Of a DNA stretch of 64,000 nucleotides, positions 35,732 to 43,972 are shown in pieces; within the stretch, counting starts at the first letter, position 1, and each line of letters begins with the position of its first letter. The notes beneath the pieces were generated by a model. The model worked only from the letters and a program-made list of their open reading frames with translations. It did no database searches and had not been told where the DNA came from. The stretch lies in the NCBI RefSeq assembly GCF_013376005.1, contig NZ_JABMJK010000009.1:124001-188000 (forward strand), read 5' to 3'. The translations under genes were made by a program, and so were the position numbers. This DNA comes from Duganella sp. SG902. Its GTDB lineage: Bacteria; Pseudomonadota; Gammaproteobacteria; Burkholderiales; Burkholderiaceae_D.

Positions 35732-36723
35732 GACCCGGCCGCGATCACAGGATCTTCAAAGAAGTAATCGCGCCAGCTGGCCGGCTGCTTCTTGATCGCG
35801 CCAACCCGGTACAGGAACTGCGCCAGGCCATAGGTATTCTGCGGCGCCACGCTGAAATTCACCTGCGGGTTCTTGATAATCTTCAGCAGCAGCTCGCGGT
35901 CCACCTTGGCCTTGCTGACCCGCAGATAGGTGTCGGCCGCGCCTTCGGGATTCTTTGCGATGTACTGCGCCGCCTCCGCCAGCGCGGCGGTAAAGGCGCG
36001 ATAGGTCTTTGGATTCTCGTTACGGAATTTCTCGGTCGCGTACAGCACGGTGGCCGAACTCGGCCCGCCCAGCACGTCGTAGGAATTCAGGATGATGCGC
36101 GCGTTCGGGTTGGCCGCCAGCTCCTGCTCCTGAAACGGTGGATTGCCGAAGTGGCCGTTGATCTCGGTGCCGCCCGCGATGACCGCCGCCGCCGCATCCG
36201 GATGCGGCAAGGTCTGCGTGTACTTGTCGAGACGCGCAAACTCCTTGTCGCCCCACTGCTTGGCGGCCGCGTACTGCAAAATGCGCGACTGTACCGACAC
36301 CGTCACCGCCGGCAGCGCGATGCGATCCTTCTCGCTCAGATCCGCGATCGTCTTCACCTTCGGGTTGGTGCTGACCAGGTAGTAAGGAAAACTGCCCAGC
36401 GACGCCACGCCCTTCACATTCTGCTTGCCGTTGGTGCGGTCCCAGATCGTCAGCAGCGGGCCGACGCCGGCGCCGGCGATATCGATGGCGCCCGACAGCA
36501 GCGCATCGTTCACCGCCGAACCGCCCGACAGCTGCAGGCGCTCCACAGTGATGTCGACACCGAGCTTCTTGCCCTGCTTCTCGATCAGCTGCTGGTCCTG
36601 CGCCACGTTGAGCAGCAGGTACACCACGCCGAACTGCTCGGCGATACGAATGCGTCCCTCGGCCTGCGCGGGCGCGGCGATGGCGAAGCTCAAGGCAAGG
36701 GCGGCGGCGGTCAATCTGAACAT
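35728..36723 (-). CDS. tauA: Taurine/sulfonate ABC transporter substrate-binding protein
   Basis: A 331-residue periplasmic binding protein of the nitrate/sulfonate/taurine family. The N-terminus MFRLTAAALALSFAIAAPAQAEG is a Sec signal peptide with an AQA cleavage site. The frame is open 30 codons upstream, but the ATG at 36723 starts the signal peptide. LSGAIDIAGAGVGPLLTIWD is the typical ligand-pocket segment. It lies 16 bases after tauD and overlaps tauB by four bases, supporting a sulfonate role; the exact ligand is inferred from tauD. Confidence 0.84.
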
Positions 36724-36739
36724 GGTGATCCTCTTCGAT

Positions 36740-37609
36740 TTAGAAAGGCACATCGCCTTCGATGGTGGTGCGATACAGCTTGCGGCGCAGATGCTCGGGC
36801 GTGCCGCCGGCAAGATGCATCAGCGAGCGGTTATCCCAGAACACCAGGTCATGCGGCGCCCAGCGATGGCGGTACACATGCTCCGGCTTCACGCTGTGCG
36901 CGAACAACTCGTCGAGCAGCGCGCGGCTCTCGTCTTCCGGAACGCCGACGATGCGGGTGGTGAAATGCTCGCTCACGAACAAGGCCTTGCGGCCAGTCTC
37001 CGGATGGGTGCGCACCACAGGATGCACGACCGGCTTGACCTCATCGATCTGCGCCTGCGTCAACGCCGGACGGAACGGACTGCGGCGGCGCAGCTCCTCG
37101 TACTGAGCGAGATAACTGTGCTCGGCGCGCGCGCCCTGCACCGCGTGGCGCAGCGCGGCCGGCAGCGTGTCGTAGGCGAGGTGCATATTGGCGAACAAGG
37201 TATCGCCGCCCTCCAGCGGCAGCTCCTGCGCGTGCAGCATCGAGCCGAGGCTGGGCTTTTCCTTGTACGACAGGTCCGAATGCCAGAAGTGGCCGGCATC
37301 GCCCAGGCCGAGCGGCTTGCCGTTCTCGATGATGTTGGAAATGATCAGCACCTCCGGATGGGAAGGCAGCTGGAAATTGCGCAGCACATGGATTTGCAGC
37401 GGGCCGAAACGGCGGCTGAAATCGACCTGTTGCTGCGGCTTGATGCGCTGGTCGCGGAACACCAGCAGATGGTGATCCAGATGCGCCTTGTGAATGCGCT
37501 GGAACTCCCGCTGCGGCAGCGGGCGGTTCAGGTCCAGCCCAATAATCTCCGCGCCCAGCGGCGCGTCGAACAACTCAACCTGAAAAGAATCCTGAAGAAC
37601 GGCAGCCAT
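36740..37609 (-). CDS. tauD: TauD-family Fe(II)/2-oxoglutarate dioxygenase
   Basis: A 289-residue TauD/TfdA dioxygenase that oxygenates taurine or a related sulfonate to release sulfite. The iron ligands are the HSD of FWHSDLSYKEKP and the distal His of HRWAPHDLVFWDNRSLMHL, with the Arg that binds 2-oxoglutarate further on. GDTLFANMHLAYDTLP is typical. It heads the tauDABC-like operon. An imperfect dyad ATCCGATATCGTTAT at 37677-37691 upstream could bind a CysB/SsuR-type LysR regulator. The ATG at 37609 is chosen over one three codons upstream. Confidence 0.83.
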   Translation of the reverse strand: MAAVLQDSFQVELFDAPLGAEIIGLDLNRPLPQREFQRIHKAHLDHHLLVFRDQRIKPQQQVDFSRRFGPLQIHVLRNFQLPSHPEVLIISNIIENGKPLGLGDAGHFWHSDLSYKEKPSLGSMLHAQELPLEGGDTLFANMHLAYDTLPAALRHAVQGARAEHSYLAQYEELRRRSPFRPALTQAQIDEVKPVVHPVVRTHPETGRKALFVSEHFTTRIVGVPEDESRALLDELFAHSVKPEHVYRHRWAPHDLVFWDNRSLMHLAGGTPEHLRRKLYRTTIEGDVPF

Positions 37610-37696
37610 GACACACACCTTGAGAAAGTTGTGCGATACAGTCTAGGCCGCCGTCCTTATCTAGAAAACGAATCTTATCCGATATCGTTATTTGGT

Positions 37697-38368
37697 TTAT
37701 GCGGTTTCGTACTTCGCCAGACGCTGCTGGACGGCCGGCGCCAGCTGGTCCAGCGCGCTGACGGCGATGCCCATGTCTTGCAGCTTGCCGTCGTTGATGC
37801 CGTAGACCCAGCCATGCACGGTCAGTTCCTGGCCACGATCCCAGGCGTCGCGCACGATGGTGGTCTGCACCACGTTGTTCACTTGCTCGACCACGTTCAG
37901 TTCCACCAGGCGCTCCGAACGCTTCTGCTCGTTGACCACGGCGCCCAGGTAGCGCTCGTGCTTCTGGTTGACGTCGTAGACGTGGCGCAGCCAGTTGTCG
38001 ACCAGGCCGACGCGGGCGCCGGTCATGGCCGCGTGCACGCCCTTGCAGCCGTAGTGGCCGACGACGATCACGTGCTTGACCTTCAGCACCTCCACCGCGA
38101 ACTGCAGCACCGACAGGCAGTTCAGGTCCGAATGCACCACCACGTTGGCGATGTTGCGGTGGACGAACACGTCGCCCGGCGCCAGGCCCAGCAGCTCGTT
38201 CGCCGGCACGCGGCTGTCCGAGCAACCGATCCACAGGTATTCCGGCGCGGCCTGGGTGGCCAGGCGGTTGAAGAAGTCCGGGTCGCGCTCGACTTCCGAT
38301 GCGGCCCATTTGCGGTTGTTCTCCAGCAGGTGACGCAGGGGGGACGTGCTGTTCTTCAGGCTTTCCAT
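37697..38368 (-). CDS. can: Beta-class carbonic anhydrase
   Basis: A 223-residue zinc enzyme interconverting CO2 and bicarbonate. Zinc ligands and the catalytic dyad are visible in WIGCSDSRVPAN and HYGCKGVHAAM, with VFVHRNIANVV between. Length and motifs fit E. coli Can. The ATG at 38368 is used because the upstream extension of six residues adds nothing conserved and there is a GAGGAGC site before it. It lies 89 bases after dnaJ, separated by a hairpin. Confidence 0.92.
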   Translation of the reverse strand: MESLKNSTSPLRHLLENNRKWAASEVERDPDFFNRLATQAAPEYLWIGCSDSRVPANELLGLAPGDVFVHRNIANVVVHSDLNCLSVLQFAVEVLKVKHVIVVGHYGCKGVHAAMTGARVGLVDNWLRHVYDVNQKHERYLGAVVNEQKRSERLVELNVVEQVNNVVQTTIVRDAWDRGQELTVHGWVYGINDGKLQDMGIAVSALDQLAPAVQQRLAKYETA

Positions 38369-38390
38369 GATGCTCCTCTCGTACATAAGA

Positions 38391-38427
38391 AGACCGCCGG
38401 TCTGCGGAAAAAGCAGCGCGGCGGTCT
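38391..38427. terminator. Perfect hairpin between dnaJ and can
   Basis: Arms AGACCGCCG (38391-38399) and CGGCGGTCT (38419-38427) form a 9-bp GC-rich stem. There is no proper T-run on the minus strand, so termination would be weak or factor-assisted; it may instead stabilise the dnaJ mRNA end. Confidence 0.4.
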
Positions 38428-38457
38428 GGATATTACCGATTCAACGTGACTGGCGAA

Positions 38458-39579
38458 TTACTCAAAAAAGTCCTTCACCTTGTCGCGCCAGGTTTTCGTC
38501 TGCGGGCTGTGCTTGGAGCCGCCCTCGGTGGTCGACTTCTCGAACTCGCGCAGCAGTTCCTTCTGCTTCTCGGTCAGCTTGACCGGGGTCTCGACCGCCA
38601 CGTGGCAGAACAGGTCGCCCGCGAAGCCGGAACGCACGCCCTTGATGCCCTTGCCCTTGAGGCGGAAGGTCTTGCCCGACTGGGTGCCCTCGGGGATCGT
38701 AAACGCTACTTTACCAGAGAGCGTCGGCACCTCGATTTCGCCGCCCAGCGCCGCCTTGGCGAACGAGATCGGCATTTCGCAGTGCAGGTCGTCGCCCTCG
38801 CGCTGGAACACCGGGTGCGGCTTGATGTGGATTTCCACGTACAGGTCGCCCGACGGCCCGCCATTGGTGCCAGGCTCGCCGTTGCCGGACGAGCGGATGC
38901 GCATGCCGTTGTCGATGCCGACCGGGATCTTCACTTCCAGCGTCTTGTTGCGCTTGATGCGGCCCTGGCCCGAGCATGCCGCGCAGGGCTCGGGAATGAT
39001 CTTGCCGGTGCCGTGGCATTTCGGGCAGGTCTGCTGGATGCTGAAGAAGCCCTGCTGCATGCGCACCTGGCCGTGGCCGGCGCAGGTCGAGCAGGTCACC
39101 GGCGAGGTGCCCGGCTTGGCGCCCGAACCGTGGCAGGTGTCGCACTTGTCCCACGACGGCACGCGGATGGTGGTGTCGAAGCCGTGCGCGGCCTGTTCCA
39201 GCGTGATCTCCAGGTTGTAGCGCAGGTCGGCGCCGCGGTACACCTGCGGCCCCTGGCTGCGGCCGCGGCCGCCGCCGAAGATGTCGCCAAAGATGTCGCC
39301 AAAGGCGTCGCCGAAACCGCCGCCGCCAAAGCCGCCACCGCCGCCCATGTTCGGATCGACGCCGGCGTGACCGTAGCGGTCATACGCCTCGCGCTTCTCC
39401 GGATTGGTCAGCATCTCGTAGGCTTCCTTGACTTCCTTGAATTTCTCTTCCGCGTCCTTGCTGTCCGGATTGCGGTCCGGATGGTACTTCATAGCCAGTT
39501 TGCGATAGGCCTTCTTGATCTCGTCCTCGGATGCGCCCTTTGCAACACCGAGTACTTCGTAGAAATCACGCTTTGCCAT
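38458..39579 (-). CDS. dnaJ: Chaperone DnaJ
   Basis: A 373-residue co-chaperone of DnaK. J-domain with the HPD motif in MKYHPDRNPDS (residues about 26-36), a Gly/Phe-rich linker, and four zinc-finger repeats CDTCHGSG, CSTCAGHG, CPKCHGTG and CAACSGQG, then the substrate-binding C-terminal domain. It follows dnaK after a terminator-like hairpin and a palindromic repeat, so expression may be partly uncoupled from dnaK. Confidence 0.96.
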   Translation of the reverse strand: MAKRDFYEVLGVAKGASEDEIKKAYRKLAMKYHPDRNPDSKDAEEKFKEVKEAYEMLTNPEKREAYDRYGHAGVDPNMGGGGGFGGGGFGDAFGDIFGDIFGGGRGRSQGPQVYRGADLRYNLEITLEQAAHGFDTTIRVPSWDKCDTCHGSGAKPGTSPVTCSTCAGHGQVRMQQGFFSIQQTCPKCHGTGKIIPEPCAACSGQGRIKRNKTLEVKIPVGIDNGMRIRSSGNGEPGTNGGPSGDLYVEIHIKPHPVFQREGDDLHCEMPISFAKAALGGEIEVPTLSGKVAFTIPEGTQSGKTFRLKGKGIKGVRSGFAGDLFCHVAVETPVKLTEKQKELLREFEKSTTEGGSKHSPQTKTWRDKVKDFFE

Positions 39580-39619
39580 GTTGTCGTAACCTTGCTTATA
39601 TTCTGTACTGATTTATGCG

Positions 39620-39656
39620 AAAAAGCCGAGCCGGCGGCATGACCACGCGGCTCGGC
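39620..39656 (-). terminator. Intrinsic terminator/attenuator between dnaK and dnaJ
   Basis: Minus-strand arms GCCGAGCCG (39648-39656) and CGGCTCGGC (39625-39633) pair over 9 bp and are followed by TTTTT. It lies 41 bases before the dnaJ start, so it likely reduces read-through from dnaK into dnaJ. Confidence 0.75.
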
Positions 39657-39660
39657 GTAT

Positions 39661-39740
39661 CGTCATACCCGCGCAGGCGGGTATCCATGCTGAGCGTCCA
39701 TCATTGACTCAGCATGGGTCCCCGCCTGCGCGGGGACGAC
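39661..39740. repeat. Paired palindromic repeat (REP/BIME-like), copy 2
   Basis: Left unit starts CGTCATACCCGCGCAGGCGG and continues to CCATGCTGAG; the inverted right unit ends at 39740. The two units also pair through GCTGAG/CTCAGC. Compared with copy 1 the left hairpin differs by two compensatory changes (ATT...AAT to ATA...TAT), which keep the stem. It occupies the dnaK-dnaJ gap. Confidence 0.87.
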
Positions 39741-39746
39741 CGGGTA

Positions 39747-41690
39747 TTACTTGCTGTCTTTGACTTCCTTGAAGTCGGCGTCGACCACGTCGTCCTGCTG
39801 CTTGGCCTGCTCGGCGCCGGCGCCTGGGGCCGCGCCACCTTCGGCGCCGCCAGCGGCTTGCTGGGCTTGCATGTCAGCGTACATCTTCTCGCCCAGCTTC
39901 TGCGAAGCGGTCGACAGCGCGGCCACCTTGGCGTCGATCTCGGCCTTGTCGCCCGATTTGACCGAGGCTTCCAGGTCGTTGATCGCCGCTTCGATCTTCT
40001 CTTTCTCGCCGGCTTCCAGCTTGTCGCCGTATTCGGTCAGCGACTTGCGGGTCGAGTGCACCAGCGCGTCGGCCTGGTTGCGCGACTCGGCCAGTTCCTT
40101 CACTTTCTTGTCTTCTTCGGCGTTGACTTCGGCGTCTTTCACCATTTTCTGGATTTCCGCTTCGGTCAGGCCGGAGTTGGCCTTGATCGTGATCTTGTTC
40201 TCTTTGCCGGTGGCCTTGTCTTTCGCGCCGACGTGCAGGATGCCGTTGGCGTCGATGTCGAAGGTCACTTCGATCTGTGGCGTGCCGCGTGCCGCTGGCG
40301 GGATGCCTTCCAGATTGAATTCGCCCAGGCTCTTGTTGCCGGCCGCGATTTCACGCTCGCCCTGGTAGACCTTGATGGTCACCGCAGGCTGGTTGTCGTC
40401 GGCGGTCGAGAACACTTGCGAGAACTTGGTCGGGATCGTGGTGTTCTTGTGAATCATCTTGGTCATCACGCCGCCCAGGGTTTCGATACCCAGCGACAGC
40501 GGGGTCACGTCCAGCAGCAGCAGGTCTTTGCGCTCGCCCGACAGCACCGAACCTTGAATTGCGGCGCCCACGGCCACGGCTTCGTCCGGGTTCACGTCCT
40601 TGCGTGGATCCTTGCCGAAGAATTCCTTGACCTTCTCCTGCACCTTCGGCATACGGGTCATACCGCCGACCAGGATGATGTCGTCGATGTCCGAAACCTT
40701 GATGCCGGCGTCCTTGATCGCGGTCTTGCATGGCTCGATGGTGGCGTTGATCAGCTCTTCCACCAGCGATTCCAGCTTGGCGCGGGTGATCTTCAGGGTC
40801 AGGTGGACCGGCGCGCCGTTCGCCATGGCGATGTACGGCTCGTTGATCTCGGTCTGCTGCGACGACGACAGTTCGATCTTCGCGCGCTCGGCCGAAGCCT
40901 TGATGCGCTGCAGGGCGATCGGGTCTTTTTTCAGATCCAGGCCGTTGACCTTCTTGAACTCTTCGATGATGTAGTCGATCACGCGCTGGTCGAAGTCTTC
41001 GCCGCCCAGGAAGGTGTCGCCGTTGGTCGACAGCACTTCAAACTGCTTCTCGCCGTCCACGTCGGCGATTTCAATGATCGACACGTCGAAGGTACCGCCG
41101 CCCAGGTCGTACACAGCGATCTTGCGGTCGCCCTTTTCCGACTTGTCCAGGCCGAAGGCCAGTGCCGCCGCGGTTGGTTCGTTGATGATGCGCTTGACGT
41201 CCAGACCAGCGATGCGGCCGGCGTCCTTGGTGGCCTGACGCTGCGAGTCGTTGAAGTACGCAGGCACGGTGATGACGGCCTCGGTGACTTCTTCACCCAG
41301 GTAGTCTTCCGCGGTTTTCTTCATCTTGCGCAGCACTTCGGCCGAGATTTGTGGCGGCGCCAGTTTCTTGTCGCGCACGCTGATCCAGGCGTCGCCGTTG
41401 TCGGCTTTGGTGATGGCGTAAGGCATCAGGCCGATGTCCTTCTGCACTTCCTTCTCGTCGAACTTACGACCGATCAGGCGTTTCACCGCGAACAGGGTGT
41501 TTTTAGGGTTGGTCACAGCCTGGCGTTTTGCCGGCGCGCCGACCAGGATTTCACCATCGTCTTGATAAGCAATGATGGATGGCGTCGTGCGTGCGCCTTC
41601 GGCGTTCTCGATTACCTTAGGCTGACCGTTTTCCATGACGGAAACGCACGAGTTGGTGGTTCCCAAATCGATACCGATAATACGACCCAT
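39747..41690 (-). CDS. dnaK: Chaperone DnaK (Hsp70)
   Basis: A 647-residue Hsp70. Nucleotide-binding domain signatures IGIDLGTTNSCVSVM (residues about 4-18), IAVYDLGGGTFDVSII and ILVGGMTRMPKVQ, followed by the substrate-binding domain and a Gly/Ala/Gln-rich tail ending in DVVDADFKEVK. It works with DnaJ and GrpE on protein folding. It lies 75 bases after grpE with its own sigma-32 type promoter. Confidence 0.97.
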   Translation of the reverse strand: MGRIIGIDLGTTNSCVSVMENGQPKVIENAEGARTTPSIIAYQDDGEILVGAPAKRQAVTNPKNTLFAVKRLIGRKFDEKEVQKDIGLMPYAITKADNGDAWISVRDKKLAPPQISAEVLRKMKKTAEDYLGEEVTEAVITVPAYFNDSQRQATKDAGRIAGLDVKRIINEPTAAALAFGLDKSEKGDRKIAVYDLGGGTFDVSIIEIADVDGEKQFEVLSTNGDTFLGGEDFDQRVIDYIIEEFKKVNGLDLKKDPIALQRIKASAERAKIELSSSQQTEINEPYIAMANGAPVHLTLKITRAKLESLVEELINATIEPCKTAIKDAGIKVSDIDDIILVGGMTRMPKVQEKVKEFFGKDPRKDVNPDEAVAVGAAIQGSVLSGERKDLLLLDVTPLSLGIETLGGVMTKMIHKNTTIPTKFSQVFSTADDNQPAVTIKVYQGEREIAAGNKSLGEFNLEGIPPAARGTPQIEVTFDIDANGILHVGAKDKATGKENKITIKANSGLTEAEIQKMVKDAEVNAEEDKKVKELAESRNQADALVHSTRKSLTEYGDKLEAGEKEKIEAAINDLEASVKSGDKAEIDAKVAALSTASQKLGEKMYADMQAQQAAGGAEGGAAPGAGAEQAKQQDDVVDADFKEVKDSK

Positions 41691-41728
41691 GATTTTTTTC
41701 CTTATTTGCTAAAGTTCAGATGGTACTA

Positions 41729-41756
41729 ATATGTGGAAAAACTCTATTGTTTCAAG
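41729..41756 (-). promoter_or_regulatory. Sigma-32 (RpoH) heat-shock promoter for dnaK
   Basis: The minus strand has the -35 element CTTGAAA and, 14 bases after CTTGAA, the -10 element CCACATAT, one base off CCCCATNT. It lies in the grpE-dnaK gap, 39 bases before the dnaK start. Confidence 0.7.
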
Positions 41757-41765
41757 AGCTTAAAA

Positions 41766-42323
41766 TTACTTTGCTTGCGCTGCGGTGACGATGGCCGGAC
41801 GCAGCAGGCGGTCGGCGATCATATAACCTTTTTGCAGCACAGCAACAACGGTGTTGGCTTCCTGGTCGGCCGGCACCACGGCCACGGCCTGGTGCTTGTT
41901 CGGGTCCAGTTTCTCGCCCTGGGCCGGTTCGATGGCGATCAGACGGTTGCGCTCGAAGGCGGAGGACAGCTGTTTCAGCGTCATTTCCACGCCTTCCTTC
42001 AGCGATTCGACGGTAGGCGCGTCCACTTTCAGGGCCATTTCCAGGCTGTCCTTGACCGGCACCATGGCCTCGGCGAAGCTTTCGACAGCGAATTTGTGGG
42101 CCTTGGCCACGTCTTCCTGGGCGCGGCGGCGGATGTTTTCACCGTCGGCTTTGGCGCGCATGAAGGCGTCGTGCATTTCAGCCAGCTTGGCTTCGGTAGC
42201 GGCCAGCTGTTCTTCCAGCGACGGCTGGCCAGCGGCTTGTTCCGGGGTCGATGGTGGGGCCGACGCAGCGGCTTCAGCCGCCTCTGGATTAGGTGGTACG
42301 GCTTGGTTTTCCTGATCTTGCAT
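41766..42323 (-). CDS. grpE: Nucleotide exchange factor GrpE
   Basis: A 185-residue co-chaperone that releases ADP from DnaK. The N-terminal 50 residues are acidic/alanine-rich, followed by a long coiled-coil (LEEQLAATEAKLAEMHDAF region) and the beta domain with GEKLDPNKHQAVAVVP and VLQKGYMIADRLLRPAIV, the family signature. It opens the grpE-dnaK-dnaJ cluster and is preceded by a sigma-32 promoter and a CIRCE-like element. Confidence 0.95.
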   Translation of the reverse strand: MQDQENQAVPPNPEAAEAAASAPPSTPEQAAGQPSLEEQLAATEAKLAEMHDAFMRAKADGENIRRRAQEDVAKAHKFAVESFAEAMVPVKDSLEMALKVDAPTVESLKEGVEMTLKQLSSAFERNRLIAIEPAQGEKLDPNKHQAVAVVPADQEANTVVAVLQKGYMIADRLLRPAIVTAAQAK

Positions 42324-42380
42324 CTAAAGACTCCTACAATCGTATTTGTTTGACATTACTTTTGTTACCGCTGTGGCAGC

Positions 42381-42408
42381 AAATGGGGCAATAACCTACG
42401 ATTTCAAG
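42381..42408 (-). promoter_or_regulatory. Sigma-32 (RpoH) heat-shock promoter for grpE
   Basis: The minus strand has CTTGAAA and, 14 bases after CTTGAA, the -10 element CCCCATTT, a full match to the sigma-32 consensus. It gives a leader of about 50 bases before grpE. Confidence 0.82.
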
Positions 42409-42467
42409 GGTTTATTTGCCTGCCATTTCGACAACGTTAAGCTGCATCAGGCGGCTATTTTAACAGG

Positions 42468-42494
42468 CTGGCACTCGTCACCCGCAAGTGCTGA
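42468..42494. promoter_or_regulatory. CIRCE-like HrcA operator upstream of grpE
   Basis: On the minus strand TCAGCACTT, nine bases, then GAGTGCCAG. The CIRCE consensus is TTAGCACTC-N9-GAGTGCTAA; 14 of 18 arm bases match and the nine-base spacer is exact. A TAAAAT at 42457-42462 with a TTGCGG inside the element (42482-42487) could form a second promoter that HrcA would cover. Confidence 0.65.
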
Positions 42495-42534
42495 TTATCG
42501 GGTGACGGCGTGACGGGGGCGGGATTGTTGCTTT

Positions 42535-43644
42535 TCAGTCGGCGGCGCCGAGCGCCAGGGCCTTGGCGCGGCCGGCCTCGGCATCCTTGCGCAGGGCCTC
42601 GCGCTGCGATGGCGCCAGCTGGGTCGGCCAGCCAATGATGTGCTGCTCGGCAATCTCGGCCAGCGCGGCGATCCAGGCCGGGGTTTCGTTCAGACAGGGA
42701 ATATAGTGGTATTCGCGGCCGCCATTGGCTTCGAAATCGTGCCGCACTTCCATATTGATTTCTTCCAGCGTTTCAAGGCAGTCGCTGATGAAGCCGGGAC
42801 AGATCACATCCACCCGGCGCACGCCGTCGCGCGCCAGCTGGGCCACGGTCGGCGCCGTGTAGGGCTGCAGCCACTCCGCCTTGCCGAAACGCGACTGGAA
42901 GGTGACCACGTACTGCTCCGGCGTCAGCTTGAGGGCGGCGGCCAGCAAACGCGCGGTTTTCAGGCATTCGCAGTGGTAGGGGTCGCCCAGCATCAGGGTG
43001 CGCTTGGGCACGCCGTGGAAGCTCATCACCAGTTTTTCCGGCTTGCCGTGCTGTTCCCAGTGGTTGAGCACGGAGTCGCGCAGGGCGCGGATGTAGCCGT
43101 CATGATCGTGGTAGTTGCGCACGAAGCGCAGCTCCGGAATGTTGCGCACGCTGCCGTAGTGCTGGAACACGGCGTCGTAGATGGAGCCGGTGGTGGTGCC
43201 GGAATATTGCGGATAGGCCGGCAGCACCAGGACGCGCTCGGCGCCGTCGGCCTTCAGCTTGCTGAGCACTTCCGGCAGCGACGGTGAACCATAGCGCATG
43301 GCCATGGCGACGATCAGGTCTTCGTGGCCGCGTTCGCCCAGCGCGGCGCGCAAGCCGAGCGCCTGGGCGTCGGTGTGGGTGCGCAGCGGCGAACCTTCGC
43401 TGGTCCAGATGGTGGCGTATTTTTTCGCCGACTGGCCGGAGCGGAACGGCAGGATGATCAGGTTGAGGATGAACCACCAGACGGCTTTCGGAATCTCGAC
43501 CACGCGCGGGTCGGACAGGAATTGTTTGAGGTAGCGGCGCACGGCGGTGCGCGTCGGCGCGTCCGGCGTGCCGAGATTCACCAGAACGATGGCGCTGCGG
43601 CCGACGCTGCCGTGCTTGCGGGAAGGTTCTTTTTGGAAGGTCAT
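42535..43644 (-). CDS. hemH: Ferrochelatase
   Basis: A 369-residue enzyme inserting iron into protoporphyrin IX, the last step of haem synthesis. Motifs ILVNLGTPDAPT-like start (VLVNLGTPDAPT), LPAYPQYSGTTTGS, the catalytic His in LVMSFHGVPKR, FQSRFGKAEWLQPYT and CPGFISDCLETLEEI are all present. The N-terminus has a short extension of about 18 residues. It ends upstream of the grpE control region and is separated from the small gene at 43678 by 33 bases. Confidence 0.95.
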   Translation of the reverse strand: MTFQKEPSRKHGSVGRSAIVLVNLGTPDAPTRTAVRRYLKQFLSDPRVVEIPKAVWWFILNLIILPFRSGQSAKKYATIWTSEGSPLRTHTDAQALGLRAALGERGHEDLIVAMAMRYGSPSLPEVLSKLKADGAERVLVLPAYPQYSGTTTGSIYDAVFQHYGSVRNIPELRFVRNYHDHDGYIRALRDSVLNHWEQHGKPEKLVMSFHGVPKRTLMLGDPYHCECLKTARLLAAALKLTPEQYVVTFQSRFGKAEWLQPYTAPTVAQLARDGVRRVDVICPGFISDCLETLEEINMEVRHDFEANGGREYHYIPCLNETPAWIAALAEIAEQHIIGWPTQLAPSQREALRKDAEAGRAKALALGAAD

Positions 43645-43677
43645 GAATGGCTGAGGGTTGAACCGTAAGCCGTTATC

Positions 43678-43923
43678 TTAATGTATAAGCTTGACAATCG
43701 CGACGGCCACGCCGCTCATGACCGTGGTAATGGCAAACGCAGTAACAATAAACCACTTGATCAACCTGGTTTCAAGCGAGGCCAGATCTGCTTTTGTCGC
43801 CATGTGGGCCTCCATTGCATCGAGACGCGTTTCGATACGCACCAGCCGTACTTTCGCATCCTCGGCGAAAGCTTCCAATCTATCAACCCTCAGCGCCAAA
43901 TCCATCATCGCCTCCATCGTCAA
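43678..43923 (-). CDS. Small coiled-coil protein with C-terminal membrane anchor
   Basis: An 81-residue protein of unknown function. Residues about 5-52 are heptad-like and charged (LRVDRLEAFAEDAKVRLVRI, TKADLASLETRL), and residues about 55-77 are a hydrophobic segment (WFIVTAFAITTVMSGVAVAI), so it is probably a tail-anchored membrane protein. Similar short coiled-coil-plus-anchor proteins are widespread in proteobacteria, but no role can be assigned. It lies between recN and hemH in the same direction. Confidence 0.65.
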   Translation of the reverse strand: MTMEAMMDLALRVDRLEAFAEDAKVRLVRIETRLDAMEAHMATKADLASLETRLIKWFIVTAFAITTVMSGVAVAIVKLIH

Positions 43924-43972
43924 GGCCAGTAATCAATCTTAGCGCGTTTATCCGCGCTTGAACTGAGCCATA

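Noticed and set aside
38391..38427. Strong intrinsic terminator after dnaJ
   Set aside because: The stem is perfect but no T-run follows on the dnaJ strand, so it is kept only as a low-confidence hairpin.
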